This document shows, in pieces, positions 49,746 to 62,475 of a DNA stretch of 64,000 bases; position 1 is the stretch's first letter; each line of letters opens with the position of its first letter. The notes under the pieces are model-generated. The model searched no databases and was not told the DNA's origin. It saw only the letters and a program-made list of their open reading frames with translations. A program made the position numbers and the translations under genes. The DNA is from Lanius collurio (lineage: Eukaryota; Chordata; Aves; Passeriformes; Laniidae): NCBI GenBank assembly GCA_020086605.1, contig JACBWW010000004.1, positions 24,192,255-24,256,254 of the forward strand, written 5' to 3'.

Positions 49746-52700
49746 TGGAACTCCTTTAAACTTTCTTTGCCATTTTGAGTTCAGTGACCTGCAGTGGGTA
49801 TAAGAAATATTATGTAAAAACTGTGATTCTTTTTTTTAAACCAACTCTTAAATTCCTTACAGGGTTGTTGTGCACCCATGCACCTGTGAAGTAGCCCACA
49901 GTGGAGAATATTCTGGGTCTTCCTAAAGTTGTAGAAAATGACATGTGGTGTTTTCATGCTCAGGCTGAGCATGAAACAAGGTCTGCAGGAGACTGTTACA
50001 AGGTCCTTCACAAAAAATAGCTGCATTTTTTTGTTTGTTTTCTGATAGGAGCTAAATGTTCTTATTTTTTAGTGTTGTCTTGATGATGAATAACTCATTC
50101 TTGTTTTGTATATTCTTCTCTTAAACCTCTTGCATAATACACACAAATATGAATACATGTATCCATTACAAAATTTTCTGTTGAGCTCCCCTCCAGCAGA
50201 AAGAGCTGGGGCAACAGTTATGAGCTGGGGTAATAATACTGTTGTCACAAGAAGTACAGAAGTCTGTATCTTTTAAAGATTCTGAGTTTGTAAAGAGAAG
50301 AATATATATTATTAAACCAACTAAAAAACATGGAAAACAACAGACATTTCTGAATTCATATATCTGCTTCAGGTCTCTGCAAACCTTCTCCCTATAAGGG
50401 AGAGGCTTCTCTTCCTCAGAGTATGCCTGTTGTCCAAAATTATATCCTCTAGCCTAATAGAGTATTTCCACTGATGGTGTATTTTAATTTGTGGACAATA
50501 TGATATCTAGATCAGTTTATTGGCCTGTATCTCCTTTCTCAGGAGTGTTTTCTTTCTTTCAGCCTAGATATCCTCCAGCCTGATAAAATATTCATTTTTC
50601 CACACCCCTTACATAAGTTAGCATCTTGTCATGGATGATTAAAATTACAAAATTTCCATTCCTGTGACAAGGGTGAATTCTAGAATATTCAATCTTACTT
50701 AAGCAGCAAATTGTCATGTATCAAATTTGGCAGCTTTACCTCACTCAGAAAGGGTTCTCAAAGAGTAATCTTCAAAAAACTTGCAAACACAAAGACGAGT
50801 GTTGTGATGGTGAGGGAAGAAACACAGGTACTGGTCTACAAGCACAGTTCAGAAACCATCATCTATATTAACTTGTAGATAATGGGCACTCTGGGCATGC
50901 CATGACCAAAGGGGTTTCAACCCTGCCAGAGGCTTCATCCCTGTGACTCCAAGCCACAGGGCAGCCCTGGTCCCAAGGGGCAAAAATGGCACCTTCAGCC
51001 CCACATACAGAGGTATCACACCAAGCAAGCTGGCCAGATCTGCTCCCTGACTACAGGGAAGCAAGAGCTCAGCCCAACCCCTGAGCTACAGAAATGGCTC
51101 TGCAGAGGAGGCTTCTGACTTTAGTTTGGTCTCTTGCCCTCTGGAACTCGCAAACCTGTATTTGAAAATCAGGTTTGTTTTTAGAGTTTTACTTTTTTTA
51201 GATAAAAACACAATCATCTATCTTCCTTTATGAATCTAAAATAAATACTTAATTCTGATTGGAAAGAGTCAAAATTTATTTTCCCAGTTAATAAAAGTCT
51301 GCAAAGCATTTATGCAAGGCTGGTAATTTCAGCAAAATTATAGGCTATCTTAAGGTGTATATAGGTATTGACATTTCTGTCTCAATTTCCATTTCAAAAC
51401 TATCAGAAAAAAATATTCTGGTCTTTGCAGAAGACTTAATATTTTTCTTATTGTCTTTTCTCTCCCATGGAGAATTTTGATGCATTTTCTAGAAGAGGGT
51501 TTTTTGCACCCCCCTGAGGAAGACTTGGTCCCACATGTTTAAATCTCCTGTTCAGTAGCCAGCTTGACATCTCTGAAGTTAAGCAGCTGGAGTCTTTTCC
51601 TTTAAGGGAAAAAATGCCTTTTGTCTTTAAGGACAAAAATGTCAGTTTTCCTGTCAGTTTTTCCCTGTGTCCTATATAATATCTCAGCAGAGGTACAGTC
51701 CGCATGATTAAACTCTGTAATAACAGGGTACATTCTCCTCTTGTGGCCTGTGTTGTTTGTTTATCAGGAGAAAAAGTGTTGATGATAATTCTGTTTTCAT
51801 TAACTTAGCTGTCTTGTATTAACCAGTTTCATTCTGTTCTTTTACCAACTGATAATACTGATACCTGTTCTGAGTGATACTCCACATTTTAATCTTCTGA
51901 ACCTTGGAGCAAATATAATTGATAAAAGCAAAAGCTTACAAATGCTTTTAAACTTAACTGCAGATATTTGAGCAGAAAAAAAAAAGTAAATGTAGCCAAG
52001 AATTTTCTTTTATAAGCATATGTCACTCATTCTGTGAGCAGACCAGAATATTCACACAACACATTTTCTCAGGACTTATTTTTTAGTAATTACTCTTGTC
52101 AGATAGGAAGAAATCAAAGTTCATGCATTTAAAGTATCTGTTCTCTATAATCAACAGGTCAAATGTTGGTCCACAGTTTGAAAGAGCAGACTTCTAGAAC
52201 TGTGTATAACCTATTGTAAGATTGTAATCTTGTTTAGTATCAAGTGCCAAAAGATCCCTATAATTTGCTTTTTATTGTACCACAGGATGCAAGAATGGAT
52301 TCAAAATAATAGTCCATCTCAACTGCATAATTAATTCTTCACAAACCAATAACTAATGGGACATAATAACTCTTTAATTTTCTGTTTTAGCTGAAGTTCA
52401 TGGAGGAAATAAAAGTTATGCTATGTACTACCCACAGAGTATTGAATATACTCCTCTTTTTAAAAACTTTTAACTCTTAATTTTTCATATGTTTGTCTCT
52501 ATGTGATATATGATGTTGACCTATGTGAGGCTTTTAGAACATCTGTAGTAAAAACTGTAAGATCAAAATGGGAAAAAGAGTTCACAGTTGCCACACTCAT
52601 ATATATTTAATTCTCATAACTTCACATTAGATGCTCTTGGTGAAACAAAACAAAACAAAACACACAACAGAAGAGCAAGAACAACTGCTGCTGGTGGTTA

Positions 52701-54969
52701 TGATCTTTCCTCCTCAGCCTTAGGCTTGCCTGAACCTTAAGTGGCAACAAGCTTCTCAAGTTTGCCTCACTGTAAGGACTTCGAAGTAAGCATATTGCTG
52801 TGCACTGAATTAAAACAACCCTTTCAAACTGGTCTGAAGATGCTGGAATCTATTTATTCTTGCTCTTAATTTGCTCTTACTTTCCCCTCCAAATGTGATC
52901 AGAAAGCTGTCTACTGGGAACTTTGATGTGGAGACACAATGCATTAAGGTAAGAGGGGTAAGGGAGGTCTCCTGATCTAGTCAGATGGTGGGAGCAAGCT
53001 GAGGGAGGAAACAGGTTGGTTATCAACCATTAAGTGACTGAACTTGTATCTTCACTGGGAGAAGGATCTGTTAATGTGAGCAAACACAATCACTGAGGTC
53101 CAAAGCATACACCTCCAGGCTTGACAGATACTCTGGGCTCACAGTGCAGCCAGGCATGGAGAGCCCTCTGTGTGAACCCAAGTGAGCAGTGAGCCAGTAT
53201 TGGAACCAACAGCACTAGAAACAGACACAACAAAAGCCAGAATCCCAAGGGGACTAATCCTTCTCCAAGATTAAATTGTACTGTAGTAACGAGTTTTAAA
53301 TTGTTCTATTTCCTCAACTCTGTAAGAAAATTCCCATGAAATGGGTGACAGTGCTGGGACTGAAAATTGATGTGTTGACAGAAGGGTGCATGAAAAAGAC
53401 AAGGTCAGGGGAAGAACATTTGAGTAAGCCTTTTTACATGCACTTCTATTTCTCCACATCTTCACATTTTTGTCTTATACTGCCTATTTTTTTTCCAGCA
53501 GCACAAAATAGCCATTGGCATTAAGAAACTATTCTCAGACTAAGTAGTAGCTTTGCTGCTGATGTGCTAAGAACTAATTCTGTGAGGCAGTTCAGTGAAA
53601 ATTAATTGTAATCTGTGCTGTGGGCTACCACAAAAGTATGCCAATTCTAATGTTTTTTTATTATTTACTACTACTTTGTTTTCTTATGCTTTGGGAGGCA
53701 TCAAACATCAAGCTGTATCTTAACTAGGTACTTGCTGGGAAAGTAGCACTGGGCTTTCACTTAATGATGAGACTTAATCACTAATGACTCTGTACTGCCT
53801 CCTTATATTTGCAAGTATTTAATTGCTTCTGAAAGAATTAATTCCTCTAATAGATCAATAAATAATACACAATGAAGTAGTTTTTGAACTCTCATTCTAA
53901 TAATCAAAGAGAAGCAGTCATGGCCAAGATCTTTCTCATGCATCTAACATCTTTTTCTATGCAAAATACAAACCAGTGTTCAAGCAAGTTCTGTACCATT
54001 AGTAAGATTTTTCCACTCCAGAATGGTAAACAATTTTCTTGCCAAATTGTTTATCAGGAAGAATTTGAATCAGGAAAGTGATTGCCCAGCTATTAAGGTC
54101 TAATATTCAAAGTGCTATCTAAATATTAAATAGTAAGTACAATTATTTTCACTGAAGTGAAAGAATCTGTTTTCTAACCTATTAAAAAGGACACAAGTTC
54201 AGGCTAAGAAAAGATAAATTTGTCAAAAATATAATCTTAAAAATTATCATAATAGTGTACTTTGTTAAGTGAATTATATTAGTTTATCCAATGATAACAA
54301 AATGTTGAGTGAAATCACATGGGAAAAAGAAGCACAGAAATATAAACAAACTATGATAATCACGCACATCTTCAATCGTAACTAGTTTAAAAGTGCAATG
54401 CTTTTAATCTCCAATTGAGCAACTGTTTAAAGATGTTGTTGGAAAGCTTTCTCAGATATGTAGCATTAATGTTCTTTCAGACCTAGCAGTTCTTATGGTT
54501 CATTCTTTATCAGACTAGACTAAGGCACTTGGGTTTTTTTTGAAGACATTCTTTTCTTGACAAAGAATCCCAATAGTATAAGTAAAATATTTTTTCAATA
54601 AAAGAATTATCAAAACTATCTAGAAGAAAAAAATATAAAAGAAGAAGGAAAAAAACAATTGAAGTACCATTAACTCCTTTATCTCTTTTTCCTTTTACAT
54701 TATTTTTTAATTTAATTTAATTCAATGAATGCAACCAGACACCATCATTATTTTACAGGGTTTTTTTCTATTAAGGGCAATATCTTTGTTCCTAAGAGCA
54801 ATTCAAATTATCTGTGTTCATCTGAGAAGAGATACGTGTTAATATGGTTGATGAACATGTCCAAACTTCACTCTTCAAAGAGCAAATAAATCTAGTATGT
54901 TTTACAACTGTCATTTAAAATTAAACTAGCACGTGTAACATACCTCTTGAAATCCATCCTTGAATAGAC
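49746..54969. other. Unique AT-rich non-coding stretch
   Basis: No supported gene. Includes a diverged 25-bp direct repeat (50442-50466 and 50568-50592), an unassigned GC-richer patch at 50870-51115 and a short CAAAA run near 52644-52661. Confidence 0.55.
50870..51115. other. Unassigned GC-rich patch
   Basis: About 250 bases with clearly higher GC than the flanks and a 71-codon minus-strand frame lacking recognisable motifs. Given that similar patches are mostly retroelements here, an old LTR or LINE fragment is plausible, but I cannot name it. Confidence 0.3.
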
Positions 54970-55119
54970 CCATTCATTCCATCCTTGGCAAAATGCAAAA
55001 GCCATTTGGACATAGTCCTGAGTAATCTGCTATAGGTGACACTGCTTAATCAAGGTGGGGTTAGGACCAAATGACACCCAGACATCCCTTCGAACCTCAG
55101 CCATTCCGTGATTCTGTGA
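54970..55119 (+). mobile_element. CR1 LINE 3' tail (plus)
   Basis: Diverged CR1 3' UTR (GGACATAGTCCTGAGTAATC, then ACTGCTTAATCAAGGTGGGG) ending in CCATTCCGTGATTCTGTGA, the octamer tail. Heavily 5'-truncated. Confidence 0.8.
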
Positions 55120-55689
55120 AATTAGGCTCAAATGCATTTATTTGTTTACTCAGTATCTCATCTAGTATCACAAGTCAATAAGATGGACCATTTACTGTGA
55201 AAGTTTTTATGTGTTTTATTTTAATTGTTGGAGGGGGAGCATTTCTGACATTTATTTCAGACTGAAAGTGGTGAGGACACATGAAATAAACTATTATTTG
55301 GGATTCTCCTCATTGGTTGTAAAGAGTTCTGGTAAGTATCTTAGTCTTGAAGGTACTTTCTAGGTTACAAAAGCTAAATAATAAGAATCATAACCTGATT
55401 TAATGTTGTTTGGATCAAAAAGTCTCCCATGTTAAACAAACAAGTGTGTACTAGATATCCTTGGTCAAAGAAGATGGCAGGAGCAATGAGACAGTGTGAG
55501 TACTAGAGGTGTTTGTACTTATTCTGCAAACCTCTGTAGCAGGATAAGATCCATAACTCATGTCTTTCTGCAGCTAAATCTTGCCATAAATTCCAAAAAT
55601 ATTTGCCTACTTTCTGATACCTGTTTTCAGCTGTGCTTAAGATAAGAATCTGAATTTGCCTTAGAATTAACTGTGATAATTAAGTAACA

Positions 55690-56310
55690 TGATTTGGAAT
55701 TCCCGGGAAACACATGCTTTGGAATGATGGGCGATCATCACAAGAGCCTTAGGAGAAGGGCTTCTCTGAACTGCTCTGGAGGTGTTAGGCACCTGGATCT
55801 GGGAGTTCAGTAAATGTGTGAGATTGTAGTCTGTATCATGGAACTGCCTTTTTGATAAGGGCCTTCTTTTGCATGGGAGTGATAGGGAATGTGTGCTAGT
55901 GCCTTCACAAGCAATTCCATGGGTGAAGGTATGGGTGTTAATGTCTTTGAAATGGGTCTTAAAGTCTCTACTAGCTCCAAGCAGGAGGTGTGTTACAGAG
56001 CCCAGACAGCCTGACTCCTGAAACAGACAAGTGGGAGTTTCTGAACTTTGGGGTAAAATGACAGGTTCAAGGGGGATATGTGGTAGGCTGTACCTTCCCT
56101 GCACCTCAGCCAGTGGGGAAAGGAAGAGGGCAACATGTGGCCAGGAGTTCAGGGTAAAAGGAGGCTGTGCCCTCTGAAACCGAGAGAGAGAAAACCCCTC
56201 GGGCGTGTGTCCTTGCGGACTCTCTCCCTTTATTTGAATTAAGTTGCAGGACTCCTGTCTCCTCTATGGACACTGGCCTTTCATAGTGTGATTTTCTGTA
56301 CAAAGGTATC
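55690..56310 (+). mobile_element. LTR-like block, family uncertain
   Basis: A GC-richer block of about 600 bases flanked by AT-rich DNA. Its right part has a CpG-bearing region (CCCCTCGGGCGTGTGTCCTT) followed by CTTTATTTGAATTAAGTTGC, which looks like a decayed polyadenylation region of an LTR. The minus strand has a 145-codon open frame (55667-56104), the longest in the window, without recognisable domains; I consider it accidental. Terminal TG/CA boundaries and a target duplication were not found. It could also be another ancient retroelement piece. Confidence 0.4.
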
Positions 56311-56555
56311 TGGCTTTCCCCTTGTAAAGTCAGATTGTCAGCTGTAGCCTCTCAGCTCCAGGTGATTTTACCAGCATCCCAGCAGCCCTTGTGTTTACAC
56401 ATCTAAATCTCATCTAAAAGACTTGACCAGAGTCAAAGTTCTCGTCTATATTCCTTTAGGCAAAGGATGATCTCTTACCATTAAATATGAAAAATACCTC
56501 TGTAGGATAGTGGGGATTCCAACCTTTTTGTTCCGAGGGTTTTTTAAGATAAGAC

Positions 56556-56572
56556 AATAAAGTTTTAATAAA
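56556..56572 (+). promoter_or_regulatory. Tandem AATAAA polyadenylation signals
   Basis: AATAAA at 56556-56561 and again at 56567-56572, followed by a G/T-rich CGCTTGGGTTTG segment. The arrangement fits a cleavage and polyadenylation site, either of a retroelement related to the block to the left or of an unknown transcript. It could also be chance in AT-rich DNA. Confidence 0.3.
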
Positions 56573-56993
56573 CGCTTGGGTTTGACAAAACTTTCTTATT
56601 TGTGAATTTGTACAGATGATTGCACTTTGAAATATTTTGTAATAAAAGGGATTGAAATAAAGAAATGTAAAAACTTCTCAGAATTACAGATAATAATTCA
56701 GAATATCACTTATGTCCCATTTTATGAAAAAAGAGTGTCTCGGAAAATGTCAGAAAGATGCCATATGTTTTCTGTACCAATTAACAGAAAATGCCTTGCA
56801 ATCCTGCAGTCACCAGTGAGATTTATTGCAATTCAAAGGCAAACATGATCTTTCATACCAGTTAATACTGTTGTGCTAGTGTTACAGGGTAAAATATGGC
56901 TCCACCCACCTAAACATAAAAGTATGTGAAAATGTTTTTAAGATCTGAGGTGTAAATTAATGTTTCTGTAGACCATTAATTCAATGGTGCATG

Positions 56994-57082
56994 GGACATG
57001 GTTTAGTGGTGAACACTGTGGTACCAGGCTTATGGTTGGACTCAATGATCTTATAGGTCTTCTTCAATTTAAGTGATTCTGT
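56994..57082 (+). mobile_element. CR1 LINE 3' tail (plus)
   Basis: The sequence GACATGGTTTAGTGGTGAAC, then TTATGGTTGGACTCAATGAT and TAGGTCTTCTTCAATTTAAG, ending GTGATTCTGTAA. This is the 3' terminus of a CR1 subfamily different from the other copies here (TGGTTTAGTGGTG type). Confidence 0.8.
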
Positions 57083-57147
57083 AATTTTACTACTATTTTT
57101 AAATGTGACTAAGAGAATATATGTCCTTAAATAATTCAGAAACAAAT

Positions 57148-57561
57148 TGTCCTGGTTCCGAACAAAACAGGTTAATTTTTGCAGTACCTGGGAAAGGGCA
57201 TGGCCAGGATCTGGAGATTATTATACACTACCTCACATCATTGCCGGGGTAGGGGGAAGGGAGTCTCTTCCAGGGAGAAGGGATTCCTTGCAGTCAAGAT
57301 GAGGGAGTTGTCAGGGTTGTTTATTGTTGGAGATTTTTGTGTGAATAGTTCCTTTCTTGCACCCCCTCTCATTAGTGCTGTTGCTGTCACTCTTTGTTTT
57401 CTTATCTCATTGCTATTTTCAGCAAATTGTCCTTATCTCCACCTGTAACCTTTGCCTTTTGTGCCTCCAGCTCTCCTCTCCACCCCTAGGAAGGGTGGGG
57501 AGCGTCACATGTGTTTTAGTGGGAGCGTTAAATTGGATGATATCATTCGTAAACCACCACA
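57148..57561 (+). mobile_element. Solo ERV LTR (avian type, plus)
   Basis: Begins with TGTCCTGGTTCCGAACAAAA and ends with GTAAACCACCACA, matching the TG...CA ends of an avian ERV LTR family. Inside are GGGCATGGCCAGGATCTGGA, a T-rich stretch with CAAATTGTCCTTATCTCCAC, and a CTCTCCTCTCCACCCCTAGG block. Length is about 414 bases. Flanking five bases are CAAAT (left) and CACAT (right), a 4-of-5 target duplication. No internal genes follow, so it is a solo LTR left by recombination. The frames across it (57179-57644) are by-products. Confidence 0.75.
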
Positions 57562-60417
57562 CACATCCTACTGAATTTTATGAGGGCTTGGGTTGGCACT
57601 GCAGTGTGCCTGTAAGCTGCAAACTTACTACCTCTGATACTTAAAATCCTCGTGATTTTAAAAAAAAATTAATAAAATGGCAACACATTGTCAAGCACAC
57701 GGAAACATGCAGAAAAATCAAACATTATGAAAGCTTTCATCCTGCAAATGTTCTTAAATATCAGTTTCACTTTCAATTTTCAGACATATGGACTCAGTGC
57801 CTGTTTCTTCTCCAGAGTTAAAGTTTCTACCAGACAGGAATCTTACACTTCCTGAGTCTTTTTTGAATCTTACACTTTCATCTCCTGTGAGTAAAACAGG
57901 GAAGATAAAAAGAGCAGAAGAGGGTAAAATTTATCAACACCTGATTTTTTTTCAAGTTAGTAGGCATATTATGTTTGCTCAAACACTTATGCGGTATCTG
58001 TACTGTATTAACATGAACATGCTTCAGGGAGAAAACTTGCCTGTTTTCCATTTTCAAAACTGTCAGCCACCGAAGTATAAGCCAATGTAAGTTGACTCAA
58101 AATCCGGTCATTCTTTGCTTCCAGAATGTCCATTTGGTGCAAATTCCATATTCAGTGTTTCTACACTGGGGCAAGTATGTTCTGCAAATTATTAGCAGTT
58201 CTAAGGATAAGAAAACAATTTGTGTTTCAAACAAATTCGCAGTAGAAGGACCTGTATCTTCACATAATTTTGTTACTTAAAAGATCTGAGAAACATTTCT
58301 ACTTAAAATCAACCTTGCTTACTGCAAGTGCTTTAATATCAAATTTATCTTCCTCGATGTGCCATTATTCCCCACCCAATAAAACTCCATTGTTAAAACT
58401 TTGACCTCCTTAGACATTTTCATAATTGCTAGGTGTAATTTCAAATAATTAACAAAATCACTCTGTTGCTTTAAGTTTTACACAAAAATTCAATGTCACT
58501 CTCCCCAAACATCCTGTAAAATAGGAAGTCATAGTCATGCATCTAAAATGTGATCAATAAGTAAACCTAGTGGGTGGGAGAGACAGTGAGGAAAATGTGA
58601 GGGACTGGTGATTTTGCAGGTGTCTGGAGTTGTATTTTGGTGTAAGAAGTGGAGAAAATGTTCTGGGAGACAGATGGATATAATATGCATGAAGTGTTTA
58701 CCTTTCTGTGAGTCTTTTTCAGCTCTGAGGTGAGGCGATATTCTCTTTCACTCTGAAATGTTTTGTAGCAAAACACTAAAAAATTGGAAAATTTATCCTC
58801 AGGATCTGTAGACAAGAACAAGCTTGATAGCGGCCTGAGTGTTTAAACAGTTAAATCTTTAAATGTCACTTTAGTCACCTTCTGAGCTTTTCATTTTTTC
58901 TCCTTAGAAACACCACAGAGAAGTCACAGTCCCGTTTTGATGGCAGTGCATGAAAACCTGCCAAAGTGACAGGTCCCACAACAGAAATCTACTGTCTTTA
59001 AGGTGGCCTGTGCTTCTCAAGCCTGCAGTCTCACATGTTCAAGTACCAGATCCTCATCTGATCAAATAAGCTTAATGCTTCCACAGTAAACATATTATTT
59101 TGATTTATGTCAGAAGGAAGGATTTCTGTGGGTAAGGAAAACTAGAGAATAATGTGAGTGAAGAATATAATTTGAGGAATTGCAAATGTGGTTACAAATG
59201 CAGATTTCCTTGCAGTGGAGTTTCTTAGAGATTTGCAAGGCATCTTTGAATATTACATTTTGGAAAAATGAGAGAGAAAACCAGTTGGAGACACAAAACA
59301 TAACTTTGCACTATTCTTCTTCAGAAAAACACAGACTTGATCTCTTTCTGAACACTGAGAAGCTGCATTGCTAGCAAAAGTCCCACGCTAAGCAGCAGTA
59401 TTTGTAAGTAGATATTTGGACAACAGATTTTCTTTTCATTCCTTGTACCTTAAGTAGAGATTTATCTAAAAGCCATTTTTGGACATTGTCCCATAGGACA
59501 GGCTTCCTAATTTGTCTCTGAAAAATAGTACCAATACACATCTCATATATTAAACACATTGAAGCATTCCCCAATTTTCAATGATGATAAGTGAAACTAA
59601 TGACCACAAATGGATTTGCTTGACTTGATTGCAGAAGTTAATTTTAGAGGTTGAGAACATTAATCTCTTACTTCAATGAGCACTTAAAAGCATGGAACAT
59701 AATGACTTTCCTGTGTATTGTTTTTAGTAAATTGCTAAATATTAAAAATAATTTTACTGGATAATAACACATCTCTGTTATCAAGAAAAATGACCTAGAC
59801 GGGAAATGTTTCTATTTAACATAATAGATTTTCCACAATAATACTTTCTTCAAAACTCATCACCAAAGGAGTGGTGTTTCTCCTACTAGACTATTTCCAG
59901 TACATAACGGAACCAAACTTGCAGGGAATAAAGCATAATTTTCTTAAAAGTCAATAAGCAGGACTAACTGGTGCAGATTAAATTACTTCTTTTAGAGACT
60001 TACCTTGTGGAAAAAAAAATTAAATTACTTTTTAAATTACTCTTACTTTAATCTTTTACTCACAAGGTGTTCATTGATTCATTGCTAGACAATTACTTCA
60101 GACAACTCAATGTCTCATTGCTAACTGTGAGGCTTGGAGGAGGAGAATTGATCATGCAGCATACATCCAACATGCTGAAAGAAAGGTTTCCTTGATTCCT
60201 TTTTGTAGGTATGTTCCTTGTCTTGTTGAAATTATGCAAATAAACAGGAATTCTGTCAATGAACAAGGTAGATCTTTAATTTCATTATTATCTACTTGCA
60301 GATTTGTAGTGTATCTTTAGTTCAATTTTCACACAAAAAAAAATTTAATAACAGCAATTAATTCATATATGTCTTTTCAGAAATAAATGTCTAAACATTT
60401 TTTTTCCCACTGTGTAG
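57562..60417. other. Unique AT-rich non-coding stretch
   Basis: No supported gene. A 16-base string (GAATCTTACACTT-like) recurs at about 57839 and 57867. Otherwise unremarkable. Confidence 0.6.
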
Positions 60418-60465
60418 GGGAGCACAGAAGTGGCATGAAGCGACTCGGCCAGTGTCATACAACAG
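60418..60465 (+). CDS. Candidate 48-nt internal exon
   Basis: A polypyrimidine tract with ACTGTGTAG at 60398-60417 is followed by a 48-nt segment ending CAG and then GTATGC, a good donor. The length is a multiple of three. It is open in two of three phases: with one leading base it reads GAQKWHEATRPVSYN, with two it reads EHRSGMKRLGQCHTT. Two CpGs (GAAGCGACTCGGCC) stand out in otherwise CpG-poor AT-rich DNA, as expected for sequence kept by selection. I do not recognise the peptide. It could be a short alternative exon, a lncRNA exon or a decoy. Confidence 0.35.
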
Positions 60466-61697
60466 GTATGCTCACTCCTAACTTTTGCAACTTGCTTTCC
60501 TATTCCAAGTACTAAAGAAAGAGAAATCCACCTGCTTTAATTTCTAGACAAATGTATTATCTAGAAATATAAATCCCATTTTTCTCCTTCACTTCTAATT
60601 CTGAAAAGAAAGTAAACTCTTCCCTTATTGGTCATAGATATCTGCTGCTAATAAATGCTTTTTAAAAATGAAGTACTCAGATTTTAATAATTCATTTCAA
60701 ATACAATCTCATGTAAATTTGTTTGCATGCAGCAACCACAGTTCCAAACTATGTGAGCAGCAGCAAATCAACATTTTCCTCTATCTCAGATCAGCTTTAG
60801 TATTCCATGCCTACAGAAAAATTCCTTCTCAAGAATTGTCTATGCTCAGAAATCAAAAGAAAATATAATTTTCTTTGACTCACCTTCCTCTTCAAGTAGT
60901 TTCTGCACAGCTCTGAACATAGTTCTCCAAAATGTTTATTTGTGCATGGAGAAGAAATGCATCAAAAGTATGCACAATAACACCATGAGTGAATTATCAC
61001 CATAATATATATATGTCTAAATCTAGCTTTTCATTTTACATGTCCACAGAAGAAATTCTTTGTGGAAGTGTACAGTGATGCAAATTTCAGAATGTCAATC
61101 TTTGAATCTTTATTTTTATTTAGTTCTAACTGGGGTTTATTACTCAAAATATTTAGTATGCCAATAAATACTCTAGAGAAAATTTTAATGTAGTTGTGCA
61201 ACAACCTGGAGATCTACTTCTAATGCTCTGATACTTTTGTTCAAAGGTTTTGTAAGGAACCGTGATGAGTCAGATGGTCTCCACAAGTAGAATTGTTAGA
61301 AAAGTTGAAAACTATGTTCAACTGGTTTTAACACAGTGAGCAAACTCCCACTTGGCTGCTTGCTCCCTCCTCCTACTCAGCAAGATGAGGAGAAAATAGA
61401 ATAAGAAAGACTGTAACAAGATAAAGACAAGGACATCACTTACCAATGACTGACTTGGGGAAATTAATTTATTGTCCATTAAAATAGATTCAAATAGTAT
61501 GAAACAAAGACAAATATTAAAACATCACTGTTTCTCCCCACTTGCCTATGCTGAACCTCTACCTTCACTCTGCATATGAGCTCTGGAAAATTTCAAGCAA
61601 CTCAGTTCAAAGAAGAACCCTTCTTCTGTATTGTTAATAACTCAGCTTCTGTCTATTACATTACTTCTAGTAATTTAGTCTCTATCACATGACCTTG
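60466..61697. other. Unique AT-rich non-coding stretch
   Basis: Follows the candidate exon; no repeat or gene recognised. A short TA run lies near 61004-61012. Confidence 0.6.
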
Positions 61698-61850
61698 ATA
61701 GAATCACAAATTCACAGAATAAGCTTAGTTGGAAGGGACCTACAAGGAACATCTAGCTCAACTCCTGGCTCTGCACATAAGAACCTCAGGAATCCCAGCA
61801 TGTGCCTGAAAGCGCTGTCTAAACACTTCCTGAACCTCATTTTTCTCTGT
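61698..61850 (-). mobile_element. CR1 LINE 3' fragment (minus)
   Basis: Left edge ATAGAATCACAAATTCACAG is the reverse-complement octamer tail, followed by AGTTGGAAGGGACCTACAAG and then CTCAACTCCTGGCTCTGCAC and ATGTGCCTGAAAGCGCTGTC, a standard CR1 3' UTR on the minus strand. 5'-truncated near 61850. Confidence 0.88.
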
Positions 61851-62475
61851 GATACATTATAATATAAGATAATCAGTACTCTCATCTAAGGAACACATCT
61901 ATTTTTTTCCCCATTCCAGGGCGATGTTTTCCCAGATTTGATCAAACTTTAAAGAGTTTCTTAAATTAATGAGAACTTGGAAATTCAAGTGCATAACTGC
62001 AGTAAATGGACACCATTTGCAGCACTTTAAACAGAGCTACCGTGAAAGCAGAACTATTACATTACAGACAGAAGGTTTCTGAAATTTTGTATCCATTGTG
62101 CTGGTTATAAGCAATTTTATAGGTTTTTTTCCGGGATATAATAAGAGCGACATGATAGTAAAATTGCACTTTTGTGATTTGCCTTGACATCTACATTACC
62201 TAAAAGGTTTTATATTTTTAACTCTCTAGCACTGAGCATCTGTGTTACCTTGGCCTCAGGTTTCATGGCATAAAAAATAAGGATCTTGTCCTCATTAATT
62301 CAGGGAAAAACTTCAGGGTACAATCCCATAAAAGGTAAATAAAAAAAATCAAAAAAGATAGAACCCCATCTGGTACCCAAACTGGTTTGTAAGAAAATTT
62401 AGCAGCTTTAGAAAGCTGTGAGGACCAGCAATGCCAGATGAAAGCTTCCACAGTAAAGCTGTTTTGTCTTTTAAA
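61851..62475. other. Unique AT-rich non-coding stretch
   Basis: Nothing recognised between the CR1 and the G/T tract. Confidence 0.55.

Noticed and set aside
55667..56104. 145-codon minus-strand open frame as a gene
   Set aside because: It lies in an LTR-like GC-rich block, lacks any recognisable domain, and has no promoter or splice context.
57179..57644. Two overlapping frames of about 90 codons as secreted or membrane proteins
   Set aside because: Both run through the solo LTR; the hydrophobic stretches come from its T-rich region.
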